NCBI GenBank assembly: GCA_019359215.1
Contig: JAHHHS010000008.1
Coordinates: forward strand, 62,001 to 126,000
DNA: 64,000 nt
Reading direction: 5' to 3'
Source: Nostoc indistinguendum CM1-VF10
Lineage (GTDB): Bacteria > Cyanobacteriota > Cyanobacteriia > Cyanobacteriales > Nostocaceae
Below, in pieces: positions 34,172 to 43,663 of the stretch. The notes under the pieces were generated by a model that saw only the letters and a list, made by a program, of their open reading frames with translations, did no database searches and was not told the DNA's origin. Position numbers and translations under genes: made by a program. Every line of letters starts with the position of its first letter. The first letter of the stretch is position 1.

Positions 34172-35362
34172 TCAGAAGATAGTCAATCTGTATTTACCGC
34201 GTTCTTGTGGATTGTTGGAAGTCACAACTATATAGTAAGTATCATCTTCGGGCAACCTAGCTCGGTCAATTAAAGCACTGTATACACCGTCTTTGTCCTT
34301 ATCTTTATCTATAGCGATCGTCTTTCCTTGAGAATTTAGCAAAGCTACGTAAGGAGAAAACTCTTCATCAACACTATCTACTCGAATACTTACAAGCTGA
34401 TTTTTTCTTCCTTGAAAATTGGAAATATTGTAAGCGCCGCCATTTTGTTTCAGGGTTGAGCTTTTGGCACTTAGTTGACCTGCTTCATCTAAAGTATAGC
34501 TAGCTCTGTCATTCCTCAGAGCCAAACTATAGCGGCCTATCTCTCCGGGATCTTGGCTAGTAACTGCAATCTTGTAAGTGCCTTTTACAGGTAGTCGCGC
34601 AAAAATGAATGCATCATCACCACCACTGCTTTTGTTCAAAACGCCTTTTTTGACGATGATATTATTATCAGGATCGTGCAGAAACAACAAAGGATTTAAA
34701 CTCAAGTTATTTGATCTGCGTGTATCATTACTGCCAATCAGCCTAATTTGGACTAATTGATTTTCTCTACCCTCAAACTCATAAAAATGAAAGTATCTAC
34801 CTTGAGATTTAAAGTCATTTTTACTCAGAATTCCTAATGCGACATCTGCAAAGTTAATAGGCTTGTAAGTAGGTGCCACGGGTTGAGAAACTGGTGGACG
34901 GTTGGAACTTTGCTGGCGAACTCTACCTGAGTTAGAACTTTGCTGGCGAACTCTACCTGAGTTAGAACTTTGCTGGCGAACTCTACCTGAGTTGGAACTT
35001 TGCTGGCGAACTCTACCTGAATTGGAACTTTGCTGGCGAACTCTCCCTGAGTTGGAACTATTGGATCTTGGCTGTGAATTTTCTGTGTTAGACGAAGTCT
35101 GTATTGGTGACTTAACAGATGGTTTGCGTCTTGGAGATACTGATGCTTGAGAAACAGGAATTTGCTCGATTGCTTTTCTTACTGCTTCTGGTTGTCTCTC
35201 ATCTGGTGATTTAGCAATTATGAAGTGTTGGGAATTTTGAGGTTTTCCCAAAGCACTTATAGGCAGCACATTACTTGTGATCAACAAACTACTACTCAAG
35301 CAAGAAATTAAAATGCTATTTAATTTTCGACGATAGTTGTTTTTTTCTACTAGCATAATCAC
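34172..35362 (-). CDS. Exported protein with 10-residue tandem repeats and two PPC-like domains
   Basis: A 396-residue protein with an N-terminal signal-like segment (about 13-38, LNSILISCLSSSLLITSNVL, cut after ISALG). Residues about 100-150 hold five copies of SSNSGRVRQQ. After that come two beta-sandwich repeats, each opening with F...L...G and ending in a YxIxVTSxxPxExGxYxLxx motif (IAVTSQDPGEIGRYSLAL; IVVTSNNPQERGKYRLTI), typical of bacterial pre-peptidase C-terminal domains. It may be a surface or periplasmic binding protein. It lies between two kinase-WD40 genes on the opposite strand, so WD40 propellers and this protein could share an extracytoplasmic process; that is inference. Confidence 0.8.
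   Translation of the reverse strand: MIMLVEKNNYRRKLNSILISCLSSSLLITSNVLPISALGKPQNSQHFIIAKSPDERQPEAVRKAIEQIPVSQASVSPRRKPSVKSPIQTSSNTENSQPRSNSSNSGRVRQQSSNSGRVRQQSSNSGRVRQQSSNSGRVRQQSSNSGRVRQQSSNRPPVSQPVAPTYKPINFADVALGILSKNDFKSQGRYFHFYEFEGRENQLVQIRLIGSNDTRRSNNLSLNPLLFLHDPDNNIIVKKGVLNKSSGGDDAFIFARLPVKGTYKIAVTSQDPGEIGRYSLALRNDRASYTLDEAGQLSAKSSTLKQNGGAYNISNFQGRKNQLVSIRVDSVDEEFSPYVALLNSQGKTIAIDKDKDKDGVYSALIDRARLPEDDTYYIVVTSNNPQERGKYRLTIF
34902..35051 (-). repeat. 30-bp tandem repeat, five copies, coding
   Basis: Units TTGGAACTTTGCTGGCGAAC plus TCTACCTGAG start at 34902, 34932, 34962, 34992 and 35022, with one or two substitutions each. On the coding strand each gives SSNSGRVRQQ. High identity indicates recent expansion or homogenisation. 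Confidence 0.9.
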
Positions 35363-35967
35363 GCTCTTAATTTTGCTGATAATATTGTTTTTAATAGATA
35401 GACGAATTTTGAGCCGGAAAATTTCTATTCAACTTTCAACCACTAGTACAATGTGGCGGAAGTTTGCCTACCTTTAACAAGAGGATTTTTCCTAAAGTCT
35501 TGTTTGAGGTGGGATCTGAATTTTTGCCAAGCTGTACTAAAACAGTAAATCTCAATTTCGTAAGTATATACTGAGCTACAAGCTTAACTTTCTACTTTTC
35601 GGATTTTTGTTGAAATATTTATTTTTATCAAATATGCCCCTACCAGGGTATTTGTATCATTTTTAAAATAAAATAATACTCTTCTATATCTCTTGAGAGA
35701 GAAAAATAAAAAAATAACCTTGAATCTTGTTAAAAGCCTTGCTTGATCGGCAAAGCCAAAAAATCCTTGTTTAGAATCAAGTACGGATAAACAAACAAGG
35801 TTTTAAATATTTTGTAATGAAAGTAATAAAAGAGGTTAAACTCTTCAAGACCTTATGAGGTAAGGAAATTGGTAATTTGCATCGGATCTCAGTGATCTTG
35901 ACTAACAACAGAGATTATACAGCATGACTTAAGATGATATATACTCCCCTTGAAATGGGTTCCCAGT
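35363..35967. other. Divergent intergenic region
   Basis: It separates the exported PPC gene (minus) from the second kinase-WD40 gene (plus), so it holds both promoters. A MITE-like element occupies 35443-35539. AACCTTGAATC and AAGCCTTGCTT at 35716-35750 and the oppositely oriented AAACAAGG at 35795 give weak dyad symmetry. No ORF. Confidence 0.45.
35443..35539. repeat. MITE-like element, copy 3
   Basis: Left end CTAGTACAATGTGGCGGAAG, right end the inverted form TTTTGCCAAGCTGTACTAA. Same end sequences as the elements at 4639, 21440 and 44864, though more diverged. Confidence 0.5.
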
Positions 35968-38031
35968 ATGCTCTGTTGTGTGAATCCCGATTGCCAAAAA
36001 CCCCTGAATCCTGATACAAACAACTATTGCCACAATTGTAGAGCGGAACTGATACCCCTGTTGGGAGGTCGCTATCGTCCTACTCAGGTATTGTCAGATG
36101 AGGGCGGATTTGGTAGAACCTATTTGGCCAAAGATGTACACAAACTGAATGAATCCTGTGTTGTTAAGCAGTTCGCACCAAAACTTCAGGGAACTGGGCC
36201 ACTAACGAAGGCCATTGAACTATTTAAACAAGAAGCGAGCCGACTGCAAGAACTCGGAGAACATCCGCAAATTCCAACTTTATTGGCTTATTTTGAACAA
36301 AAGAGCTATCTGTTTTTGGTGCAACAATTTATCGATGGGCATAACTTGCTTAAGGAATGGGAGACGCGAGGAAACTATAACGAAACAGAAATTCGCGAAT
36401 TATTGCTAGATTTACTGCCCGTGCTGAGGTTTATCCATGTACGGGGAGTGATTCATCGGGATATCAAACCACAAAATATTATTCGCCGTCAAAGTGATGG
36501 GCGATTAGTGCTAATTGATTTTGGAGCCTCCAAACATCTGACGGCAACAGTGCAAACTAAAATGGGCACTGTTATTGGCTCACATGGTTACACTCCACTT
36601 GAACAGATGCAAGATGGAAAAGCTTACCCAGCAAGTGATTTATTCAGCTTGGGGGCGACTTGTTTTCATCTACTGACTGGGGTTCGCCCATCTCAATTGT
36701 GGATTCAGCAGGGCTATAGTTGGGTTGCATCTTGGCGACAATATTTGAGCAGTTCAGGTAAGAAGGGGGTTTCTGTGTCTATAGAGTTGGGTGAAGTTTT
36801 GGATAAGCTGTTGCAATTAGACATCCAAAAGCGTTACCAATCTGCTGATGAAGCCATCACTGATTTGACATCTCGGCTATCACCATTGTCATCAGTGCCG
36901 CCAACTATACTTACCCCAACATTTACAACTACTTCAGCAAACACGGGCCCAGTCTCACCAAAACCAAATAACAACCTCAAAAGTCAGCTGCTCTTAGGTT
37001 CTAGCATTTTGGTATTGGGATTAGGGGGAGTTTGGTATTTCCAGACTCGCACCCATACAATGAGTGAATATTCTCCAACTATTTCTTCCAAACCGACGCT
37101 TCAGCCCAAAAAAAGCGTTTCGGAAAATCCTTTTCAGCCCAAACCCCTTAACGGGCATTCCAGCGATGTGAATTCTGTAGCTTTCAGCCCTGATGGCACA
37201 ACTCTTGGTAGTGCCAGTGATGATAAAACAATCAAGCTATGGAATCTAGCCAGTAGAGAAGAAATTCGCACCTTAGAGGGCCATTCCAATTGGATTTGGA
37301 CTGTAGGCTTCACTCCTGATAGCAAAACCCTTGTCAGTGGTAGTGCGGACAAAACAATCAAAATGTGGAATGTGGAGACAGGAAAGTTAGTCCGTACCTT
37401 AGGGGGACATAGTGACGGAGTTACTTCGGTAGCTTTTGGTCCTGATGGCAAAATCCTTGCTAGTGGTAGTGCTAGTAAGGATATGAAAATCAAACTGTGG
37501 AATGTGGAGACAGGGAAGTTAATCCGCACCTTAGAGGGACATAATAATGGTATTGCATCTGTAGTTTTTAGTCCTGATGGCAAAACTCTTGCTAGTGGTA
37601 GCTGGGACAAGACAATTAAATTGTGGAATGTGGAGACAGGAAAGTTAATCCGCACCTTAGAAAATGCTGGGCCAATTCTTTCAGTCGCTTTTGCTCCCGA
37701 TGGACTTACCCTTGCCAGTGGCAGTGATGACAAGACAATTAAACTGTGGAATCCGGTAATAGGAAACTTAATCCACACCTTAAAGGGACATAATGATAAG
37801 GTTAATTCCGTTGCCTTTTTGCGAAACGCAACTTCAAATGGTGTCACCCTTGTCAGTGGTAGTAGTGACAAGAAAATTAAACTGTGGAATCCAGTTACAG
37901 GAAAGCAAATCCGCAATTTAGAGACGGGTTCTGGATATATTTATGCGATCGCTATCAGCCCAGATGGAGAAACTATTGCCGGTGGTGGCAGTGGTGAGAA
38001 CATTCTTAAGGTCTGGCAAACAATTCAATGA
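35968..38031 (+). CDS. Ser/Thr kinase with N-terminal zinc ribbon and C-terminal WD40 propeller (second copy)
   Basis: Start at ATG 35968 (MLCCVNPDC) aligns with the first copy. The 687 residues comprise a zinc ribbon CCVNPDC...YCHNC, a kinase domain with EGGFGRTYL, CVVKQF, HRDIKPQN and IDFGASK, a transmembrane helix (LLLGSSILVLGLGGVWYF), and seven WD40 blades with motifs such as KTIKLWN. Blade 6 carries an insertion (RNATSNG). It is a paralogue of 31815-33869, and the dispersed AGAGGATGTCT repeat follows both genes, so a segmental duplication including downstream DNA is plausible. Substrates unknown. Confidence 0.93.
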   Translation: MLCCVNPDCQKPLNPDTNNYCHNCRAELIPLLGGRYRPTQVLSDEGGFGRTYLAKDVHKLNESCVVKQFAPKLQGTGPLTKAIELFKQEASRLQELGEHPQIPTLLAYFEQKSYLFLVQQFIDGHNLLKEWETRGNYNETEIRELLLDLLPVLRFIHVRGVIHRDIKPQNIIRRQSDGRLVLIDFGASKHLTATVQTKMGTVIGSHGYTPLEQMQDGKAYPASDLFSLGATCFHLLTGVRPSQLWIQQGYSWVASWRQYLSSSGKKGVSVSIELGEVLDKLLQLDIQKRYQSADEAITDLTSRLSPLSSVPPTILTPTFTTTSANTGPVSPKPNNNLKSQLLLGSSILVLGLGGVWYFQTRTHTMSEYSPTISSKPTLQPKKSVSENPFQPKPLNGHSSDVNSVAFSPDGTTLGSASDDKTIKLWNLASREEIRTLEGHSNWIWTVGFTPDSKTLVSGSADKTIKMWNVETGKLVRTLGGHSDGVTSVAFGPDGKILASGSASKDMKIKLWNVETGKLIRTLEGHNNGIASVVFSPDGKTLASGSWDKTIKLWNVETGKLIRTLENAGPILSVAFAPDGLTLASGSDDKTIKLWNPVIGNLIHTLKGHNDKVNSVAFLRNATSNGVTLVSGSSDKKIKLWNPVTGKQIRNLETGSGYIYAIAISPDGETIAGGGSGENILKVWQTIQ

Positions 38032-38295
38032 AAATCTGTCATGCTCGAAGACGTAATTTTGTATTTTAAAAAAATTCTACCTTCTAGAATCGAGCTTGTT
38101 TTAATGCGATCGCTGACTTCACTATTGGATAATTTGCCATGCCCGGTAAATAATCTATACCAAAATGCTTATTTACTCGATTACAAGTGCAACTTTAAGC
38201 GGATTTATATTTGCAGCTAAAGATTGATGCTGGCGCGGTTAAAACTTAATAAGCTTTAACTATTACTCGCAGCAATTCAATTGAGGAATGTGATC

Positions 38296-38595
38296 GTGAA
38301 ACGCTTTAATGTCTCTAAAATTTTAGGAAGTACTGTTCTAGCTCTAAGTTTGGCTACCTTGCCTACAGTTCTACCTGCTTCTGCTCAGACAACAACGACC
38401 CCTGATGCTACTGTTACAGATACTACTACAGACGGCACTACTACCGACAGAAATTATAGTGATGGCGATTGGGGTTTGTTGGGCTTGCTCGGTTTATTTG
38501 GTTTATTTGGTCGCAAGAGCCGTAAAGCCGATGATAATGTAGCTTATCGTGATCCTAATGCGGTAGGCTCCTCTAGCTCCCGTTCTAACTATTAA
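38296..38595 (+). CDS. Exported protein with a WGxxGxxG-type C-terminal anchor
   Basis: The likely start is GTG 38296 (KRFNVSKILG), with GAGG 9 bp upstream; no ATG is present in the 5' part. A signal peptide (STVLALSLATLPTVLPASAQ) is followed by a Thr/Asp-rich linker and then GDWGLLGLLGLFGLFGRKSR, the WGxxGxxG hydrophobic anchor with basic stop-transfer known from cyanobacterial small exported proteins. The remaining tail is hydrophilic. About 100 residues. Function unknown. A strong terminator follows. Confidence 0.75.
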   Translation: MKRFNVSKILGSTVLALSLATLPTVLPASAQTTTTPDATVTDTTTDGTTTDRNYSDGDWGLLGLLGLFGLFGRKSRKADDNVAYRDPNAVGSSSSRSNY

Positions 38596-38644
38596 TAATT
38601 AGTTGCGTTCTAATTTAGCGTAAGTCCTAAAGATAATTATGGGT

Positions 38645-38666
38645 AAAGCCTGCATTAGCAGGCTTT
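38645..38666 (+). terminator. Rho-independent-like terminator
   Basis: AAAGCCTGC and GCAGGCTTT form a perfect 9-bp stem around ATTA, followed by ATTTGTGTGTTT. It lies 49 bp after the WGxxGxxG protein gene. Confidence 0.85.
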
Positions 38667-38820
38667 ATTTGTGTGTTTATTCAAGCTCATCTCATCCCCT
38701 TTTAGGGAATGGGATTTCATGTTGACTGTTAACCGTCAACCGTCAACGGCGTCGGAGTGTCTTTCATCCCATCTTGAAAAACAGTGGGTTTTCCCGACGC
38801 CTTTTTATAAAGAATTGGTA

Positions 38821-38866
38821 AGAGGATGTCTGAAAAGTATCAAATATTTGTTGATCCCCCGTAACC
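38821..38866 (+). repeat. AGAGGATGTCT repeat, copy after second kinase-WD40 locus
   Basis: AGAGGATGTCTGAAAAGTAT then CAAATATTTGTTGATCCC matches the copy at 33883 with two differences in 38 bases. Confidence 0.7.
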
Positions 38867-38960
38867 TTCCTTAACGTACAAGTTTAGCAAAGCTAGTTGG
38901 TGGTCATCAGTTACATTAAAGTAAAGTAAATGTCTTTTGTATATATTTAATTGGTGGAAA

Positions 38961-39152
38961 ATGGAAGATTCAGTATTTGTTATATTTCTTGGGTTTGGAT
39001 GTATTTGGATTTTAATGGGAGTTGTAGGTTGGATTGCGTTTTTAAAATCTGAGGGTGAAGAAATTAAGTTTGGGAAGTGGGGGCTTATAGTTGCGATCCC
39101 AATCCTCATACCAATAATTGTTGCTCTGATTATTGGTATATTTTATCACTAA
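38961..39152 (+). CDS. Small membrane protein
   Basis: A 63-residue protein from ATG 38961 (MEDSVFVIFLGFG). Two hydrophobic helices (VFVIFLGFGCIWILMGVVGW and LIVAIPILIPIIVALIIGIF) flank a charged loop KSEGEEIKFGKW, giving a hairpin topology. Not recognised. It converges on the ClC channel gene, overlapping its 3' end by 4 bp. A longer start at 38937 adds only a few residues. Confidence 0.55.
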   Translation: MEDSVFVIFLGFGCIWILMGVVGWIAFLKSEGEEIKFGKWGLIVAIPILIPIIVALIIGIFYH

Positions 39153-41773
39153 TTCTTAATTGCACCCCTAACCAAAATTACTGTACTTTCTACACCAGAG
39201 GCGATTGCTTCTGGAATATTACCTTGAATCGCTTGCTGCAACAATCCTTCGCGCGATGCTCCCAAAACTACAACATCGTAGCCTTCGGTTTGCACTAGCT
39301 TAATCACACCTTCAGCCACTGAATCTGCTTGGACTGGGAGAGCAACTACAGTACTGGATAATTTGCGCCGCCGCATCAGATGGCGGATGGCTTGTTCTGA
39401 AATTGACATATCTGGCTTGAGTTCGGATGGCTTAAACACCTGTGTCAGGCGAATTTGCGGATCATTCCCCAATGTAATTAAAGCTGGTAGCAATTTAATC
39501 GCCAACGGGGAATTGGGCCCACCAGCCATTGGGACTAGCCATCGGTTGAAGAGGGGGCTGGGGGCTGGGGATTGGGGAGTTTTGCCTAATTTTACTAATA
39601 CTACTTCGCAGGTGGCTTGGCGAATTACGGTGTCTACAACGTTACCAAAAATCCGACCGGGGGTAGATGTGTTACCTTTCCATCCCATTAAAATTAGGTC
39701 GATGTGTTGTTCGTTGATTGTCTCCAAAACTGCCTGCGCTACATCGTGGGTAACTCGTATCTGCGTGTGTAAGGGAATTTTCCACTTTTTTGCTAAGACT
39801 TCCGCCTGTCGTAACAAGCGGCGACTTTTTGCCGTCCTTACCTGTGTTTCTGATGGGGAACTGTGGCGGGGTATCAGCATCACTTGCACGCAATCTATTT
39901 CATAATGGCGATCGCGGGCAATAGCTGCTGCCATTTGTAATAAAATACCTGCTGTTTCTGGATTAGCTACTGGCACTAATAATCTACCACTGCCGGTACT
40001 GGGCGATCGCGTTTGGTAAACTATATAAGAAGGTTCTGGCCGCAGTTTAAGAGTCCGGTTATCAGCATTGAGATGATTTGCTTCCGCCCGAATAATATCT
40101 GCACGAGTAATAATTCCAATCAGTTTCCGTCCATCCATTACAGGTAAGCGACTGATTTGATAGCGATCGAGTAAATACAGCACATTGCTTAAGGTGTGGA
40201 TTGGTGTTACTGTCATTGGGACAGGGGTCATTATTTCTTTTAAGAAAATATCGGCTAGGTTGCGTTCGCGGAGCGTGTGCTTTGCACTCTCGCGTATTTT
40301 CAGCAAATCTGTTTGCGTCACAATCCCTACTAACTTGCTATCTTCCACCACAGGGAAACCGCGATGATGGGAACGAGCAAAGGACTGCATTGCTTCTTCC
40401 AAGCTCATCTCTGCATCCAGAGTTTCTACCCGTTCTTGCATCACATCTTTTGCGGTTAACTTAGTTAACGCTCCTTCCATAGGAGCTTCTTTGGTGAGAG
40501 TGATGCCTTTTAATTCCAAAAGTTTCTCATAAAGCGAACCAGGTACTACCTTATCTGCAACTAAGTAAGCAGCTACAGAAACAATCATTAAAGGTAGCAC
40601 CAGATTAAAATCTGTAGTCATTTCAAACACAATCACAATTGCTGTGATTGGCACTTTGGAAACGGCGCTAAAAAATCCCCCCATACCCGCTAGCGCGTAA
40701 GTAGTAGGAGAACCTGCTCCGGTGATGTGTAACTCAGATACACCGATGATGTGCCCTAAACAAGAACCCAAAATCAGACTGGGAGCGAATAATCCCCCTG
40801 GCGCTCCTGAACCAAATGCTATGAGTGTGAGGATGAACTGGGCTGCAAAGGCGATCGCTGCTACGGTAGGATGGGAACCTCCAGTAATTAAGGACTCCCG
40901 TAATCCCGTATTATCACGAAAGGATGCGGGGAGCATGGACACGACAACACCAGAGAGAAATCCAGCCAAAGCTACCCGCAACGGTAAGCTGATATGTAAT
41001 TTTCTATAAAATTTAATACTAAATATTAAGCCGCGATTAAACAATGCACCCAACAACCCTGCCAAAATACCCAAAAGCACGAAAAAGGGAATTTCTGGAA
41101 TGGAGAATTGGCTGGAAGATTGCGTCAATTGCAGGTTAAGGTCAAGAGAGCCACCACCTAAAAGTCGGGATATCACCCCACCAATAAAAGAGGCGATAAT
41201 CGCAGTTCCCAAAGTCAGCCCTGATAAATCCTGGAGTAATTCTTCAACGATAAACAATACACCTGCGATCGGGGCATTGAAAGCAGCTGCTAAACCCGCA
41301 CCCGCACCTGCTGCAATCATTTGCCGCCGATGATCTGGGGAAGTAGGAACCCAACGACTCATGCCTGCTGCCAAACCTGCCCCTACATGAACCGTGGGGC
41401 CTTGTCGTCCCAGAGTCATGCCCGAACCGATGGCAATGATGGCACTGAGTAACTTTATACCTGCCACACGCCAGGATAATTTCATCGGCACATTAGCTAG
41501 AGTTGCTTTGACTTGCGGAATACCGCTACCATAAGCCTCTGGTGCCAATCTATCCACCAACCATCCAGCCACAAACCCCAGTACAAGACCAATTGCTGGT
41601 AGCGCCAGCCATGCCGGTAAAAGGTGGGTACTATGGACTCGCCATGTTCCCAGCCATCCCGATCCTACTTTCAGAAACACCGCAGATAGAGCAGCAACCA
41701 GACCGATGATACAAGCTTCGGCGATCGCTAAACCTCTTCTGGGTTGCCACCAAGTGCGAAAGCGCTGATTCAT
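39149..41773 (-). CDS. ClC-family chloride channel/transporter with CBS pair and two USP domains
   Basis: An 874-residue membrane protein. The ClC core (about 1-430) has the selectivity motifs GSGIPQVKA, GRQGPTVHVGAG (the E/Q position of the gate is Gln here) and GAPGGLFAPSLILG. A CBS pair follows (about 440-570: KDVMQERVETLDAEMSLEEA; KEIMTPVPMTVTPIHTL), then two universal-stress-protein-like domains (about 590-735 and 745-870: LILMGWKG; VVVLGASREG). ClC plus CBS plus USP fusions are known in cyanobacteria and may couple nucleotide sensing to ion flux. The sequence ESAKHTLRERN between the CBS domains may derive from a small inserted repeat. Confidence 0.93.
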   Translation of the reverse strand: MNQRFRTWWQPRRGLAIAEACIIGLVAALSAVFLKVGSGWLGTWRVHSTHLLPAWLALPAIGLVLGFVAGWLVDRLAPEAYGSGIPQVKATLANVPMKLSWRVAGIKLLSAIIAIGSGMTLGRQGPTVHVGAGLAAGMSRWVPTSPDHRRQMIAAGAGAGLAAAFNAPIAGVLFIVEELLQDLSGLTLGTAIIASFIGGVISRLLGGGSLDLNLQLTQSSSQFSIPEIPFFVLLGILAGLLGALFNRGLIFSIKFYRKLHISLPLRVALAGFLSGVVVSMLPASFRDNTGLRESLITGGSHPTVAAIAFAAQFILTLIAFGSGAPGGLFAPSLILGSCLGHIIGVSELHITGAGSPTTYALAGMGGFFSAVSKVPITAIVIVFEMTTDFNLVLPLMIVSVAAYLVADKVVPGSLYEKLLELKGITLTKEAPMEGALTKLTAKDVMQERVETLDAEMSLEEAMQSFARSHHRGFPVVEDSKLVGIVTQTDLLKIRESAKHTLRERNLADIFLKEIMTPVPMTVTPIHTLSNVLYLLDRYQISRLPVMDGRKLIGIITRADIIRAEANHLNADNRTLKLRPEPSYIVYQTRSPSTGSGRLLVPVANPETAGILLQMAAAIARDRHYEIDCVQVMLIPRHSSPSETQVRTAKSRRLLRQAEVLAKKWKIPLHTQIRVTHDVAQAVLETINEQHIDLILMGWKGNTSTPGRIFGNVVDTVIRQATCEVVLVKLGKTPQSPAPSPLFNRWLVPMAGGPNSPLAIKLLPALITLGNDPQIRLTQVFKPSELKPDMSISEQAIRHLMRRRKLSSTVVALPVQADSVAEGVIKLVQTEGYDVVVLGASREGLLQQAIQGNIPEAIASGVESTVILVRGAIKN

Positions 41774-42051
41774 AGCAGTTTTGGATTTTAGATTTTGGAC
41801 TTTCCTGCGGAACGCTATGCGTACCTTGCTTCCACGTTTACGGAGCGTCTCGTAGAGAAGTGGTACGGCTTTGCTCAGTCGAACGATTTTGGATTACAAG
41901 TCTGTACCAAAAAGCTGTTCGGTGGAATCTCAGAGGATGCTTGAAAATCCGTCAAAATATAGTATAATATAATACTACATATTTTCTGTACTCAATTACG
42001 AATTAGGTAGCTTGCTTCTCGCAAGGGGCGAGTATTAGCATTACGAATTAT
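41774..42051. other. Intergenic region with dispersed repeats
   Basis: CGGAACGCTATGCGTACC and ACGGAGCGTCTCGTAGAGAAG at about 41808-41863 are versions of the GCG-rich dispersed repeats of this genome. No gene is supported. Confidence 0.5.
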
Positions 42052-43365
42052 TTAATTGCTTCTCCCCGTGGTAGATAGCCCTTCTACTATCAGAGATGGA
42101 GTATAACAAGAACCATTCCAATCAGCATCATTACCTAGTGTAACCAATTGCTTGAGAGCTGTGTAGACATTACCTGCAACCATCGTATCCTTAACGCGCC
42201 CAATTACGTGGCCATTTTGGACGCGATAGCCTAAATCAACGTTGATTGAAAAATCTCCTGAAATACTGCCGCCACCACCCAGCATTTGATCCACAATTAA
42301 GCCATCACCCAGTTCTTGAATTAAATCTGGTAGTGATGCTGAACCTGGCTGGATCAGAAAATTAAATAAACCAGGGGTGGGATAGCTACCTAAACCAGGA
42401 CGAAAACCATTTCCAGTAGTGCCAGTACCTAGTTGGCGGCCGGTGGTGCGATCACCATAAAAATGCTGTAAAGTCCCGTTTTGGATAAATACTAAAGATT
42501 TGGTGGGAGTGCCTTCATCATCAAAAGGACAACTGTAAGGGCCGGCTTCTGGGTCTTGGTAGAGGGTGAGACTGGGTGCTATTACTGGGTTACCCAGGCG
42601 TTCTCCCCAAGGGGAAGCTACTTCTAAAACTCGCTTGCCATTCAAAGCTTCTTGCACAGTGCCCCAAAGCATATCAGCTGCTTTAGAAGTGAACAAAACC
42701 GGGACACGACCATTAGGAGATGAGACATTTTCTTTGGCCCAAATTAACCGTTGTAAAATTTGGTTAGCTAATATTTGAGGGTGGAGTTCGCCCCGCTTGG
42801 TTTGACCATCGGAAACACTTAAAAAATCATCACCGCGCACCCATTCGGCTGATATATAGCAGTTGAGAGTAGTATCGGTGTAGTAAGAATCTAAACCTTT
42901 AGTATTGACTATTCTGGTAGTTTCAACATCACATTCCCAGTCACCATTGCAAACAACATCGGGATAGGCATCGCGGATGAGTGCGATCGCTTCTTTGCCC
43001 CAGTCTACCAAAATCTCTATCGGCACACTTTCCCCTAAATCTGGGTAGGAGGGCTGAAAGTTACAGCTTAATTCTACTGCTTCTGGTTGATTTAGTTGAC
43101 TTAGTGCTAGAGCTTTTTCCACCATCACTTTGGCTAGGACAGAACCGTAAGCCACCGTGAGTCCCGGACGCCCGTTTCGCCAAAGCCGTAGTGCTGTACC
43201 TTCAGATTGGTTAGTTTCTAGCTGTTTGAGTCGGTTTGCCTCAAAAAACACTGGACGAGAAAGCGATCGCGACTGATAAACCTCAGCAGCTTCTGCTCCA
43301 GATTTTATAGCTAGTTCCAGCAACTGTTCGGCTAGTGTATCTTGTGACAAATTTTCAGAACCCAT
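42052..43365 (-). CDS. TldD/PmbA family protein (TldE-like)
   Basis: Start at ATG 43365 (MGSENLSQDTLAEQ), giving 437 residues; the frame extends to 43527 but the extra 54 residues are unlike the family. It has EAAEVYQSRS at the N-terminus, LGGGGSISGDFSINVDLGYR and GRVKDTMVAGNVYTAL near the C-terminus. It lacks the HExxxH zinc site of TldD, which fits the PmbA/TldE partner of the TldD/E protease involved in peptide maturation. A TldD partner is not in the window. Confidence 0.87.
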   Translation of the reverse strand: MGSENLSQDTLAEQLLELAIKSGAEAAEVYQSRSLSRPVFFEANRLKQLETNQSEGTALRLWRNGRPGLTVAYGSVLAKVMVEKALALSQLNQPEAVELSCNFQPSYPDLGESVPIEILVDWGKEAIALIRDAYPDVVCNGDWECDVETTRIVNTKGLDSYYTDTTLNCYISAEWVRGDDFLSVSDGQTKRGELHPQILANQILQRLIWAKENVSSPNGRVPVLFTSKAADMLWGTVQEALNGKRVLEVASPWGERLGNPVIAPSLTLYQDPEAGPYSCPFDDEGTPTKSLVFIQNGTLQHFYGDRTTGRQLGTGTTGNGFRPGLGSYPTPGLFNFLIQPGSASLPDLIQELGDGLIVDQMLGGGGSISGDFSINVDLGYRVQNGHVIGRVKDTMVAGNVYTALKQLVTLGNDADWNGSCYTPSLIVEGLSTTGRSN

Positions 43366-43663
43366 GATCCTTAGTGAATTGTGGATTTTGAACCGCATAT
43401 CAACGCACGTTGAAGAAAGTGCGATCGCTAAAAGCCGACGATCAGACTTTCTGCTGATGAACGCAGATAACCATCCAAAAATCATCAGCGTTTCCTTACA
43501 GTTACCATTTGAAACGTAAATCAACACTGATGGACGCAGTTAATTATCCCAAATCATTGTCATGTCTCAACGGATCTAGTCATTAGTCATTAGTCATTGG
43601 GCATGGTTATTCTCCTTATCCCCTAGTCCCCCTGCCCCCTTGTCCCACTTCCACTCCCCATTT
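43366..43663. other. Short intergenic region with TAGTCAT heptamer repeats
   Basis: Three exact TAGTCAT units at 43577-43597 and a C-rich tract at 43615-43660. No gene supported beyond the 5' extension of the TldE-like frame. Confidence 0.55.

Noticed and set aside
34902..35150. Repeat ORF with ELCWRTLPE units on the plus strand
   Set aside because: Antisense translation of the SSNSGRVRQQ repeat array.
37134..37916. 260-codon antisense ORF over the WD40 propeller
   Set aside because: Shadow of the repetitive WD40 coding sequence; the sense strand encodes an unmistakable protein.
39363..39905. 180-codon plus-strand ORF over the ClC gene
   Set aside because: Lies wholly inside the coding region of the ClC protein, with no family match and no ribosome-binding site.
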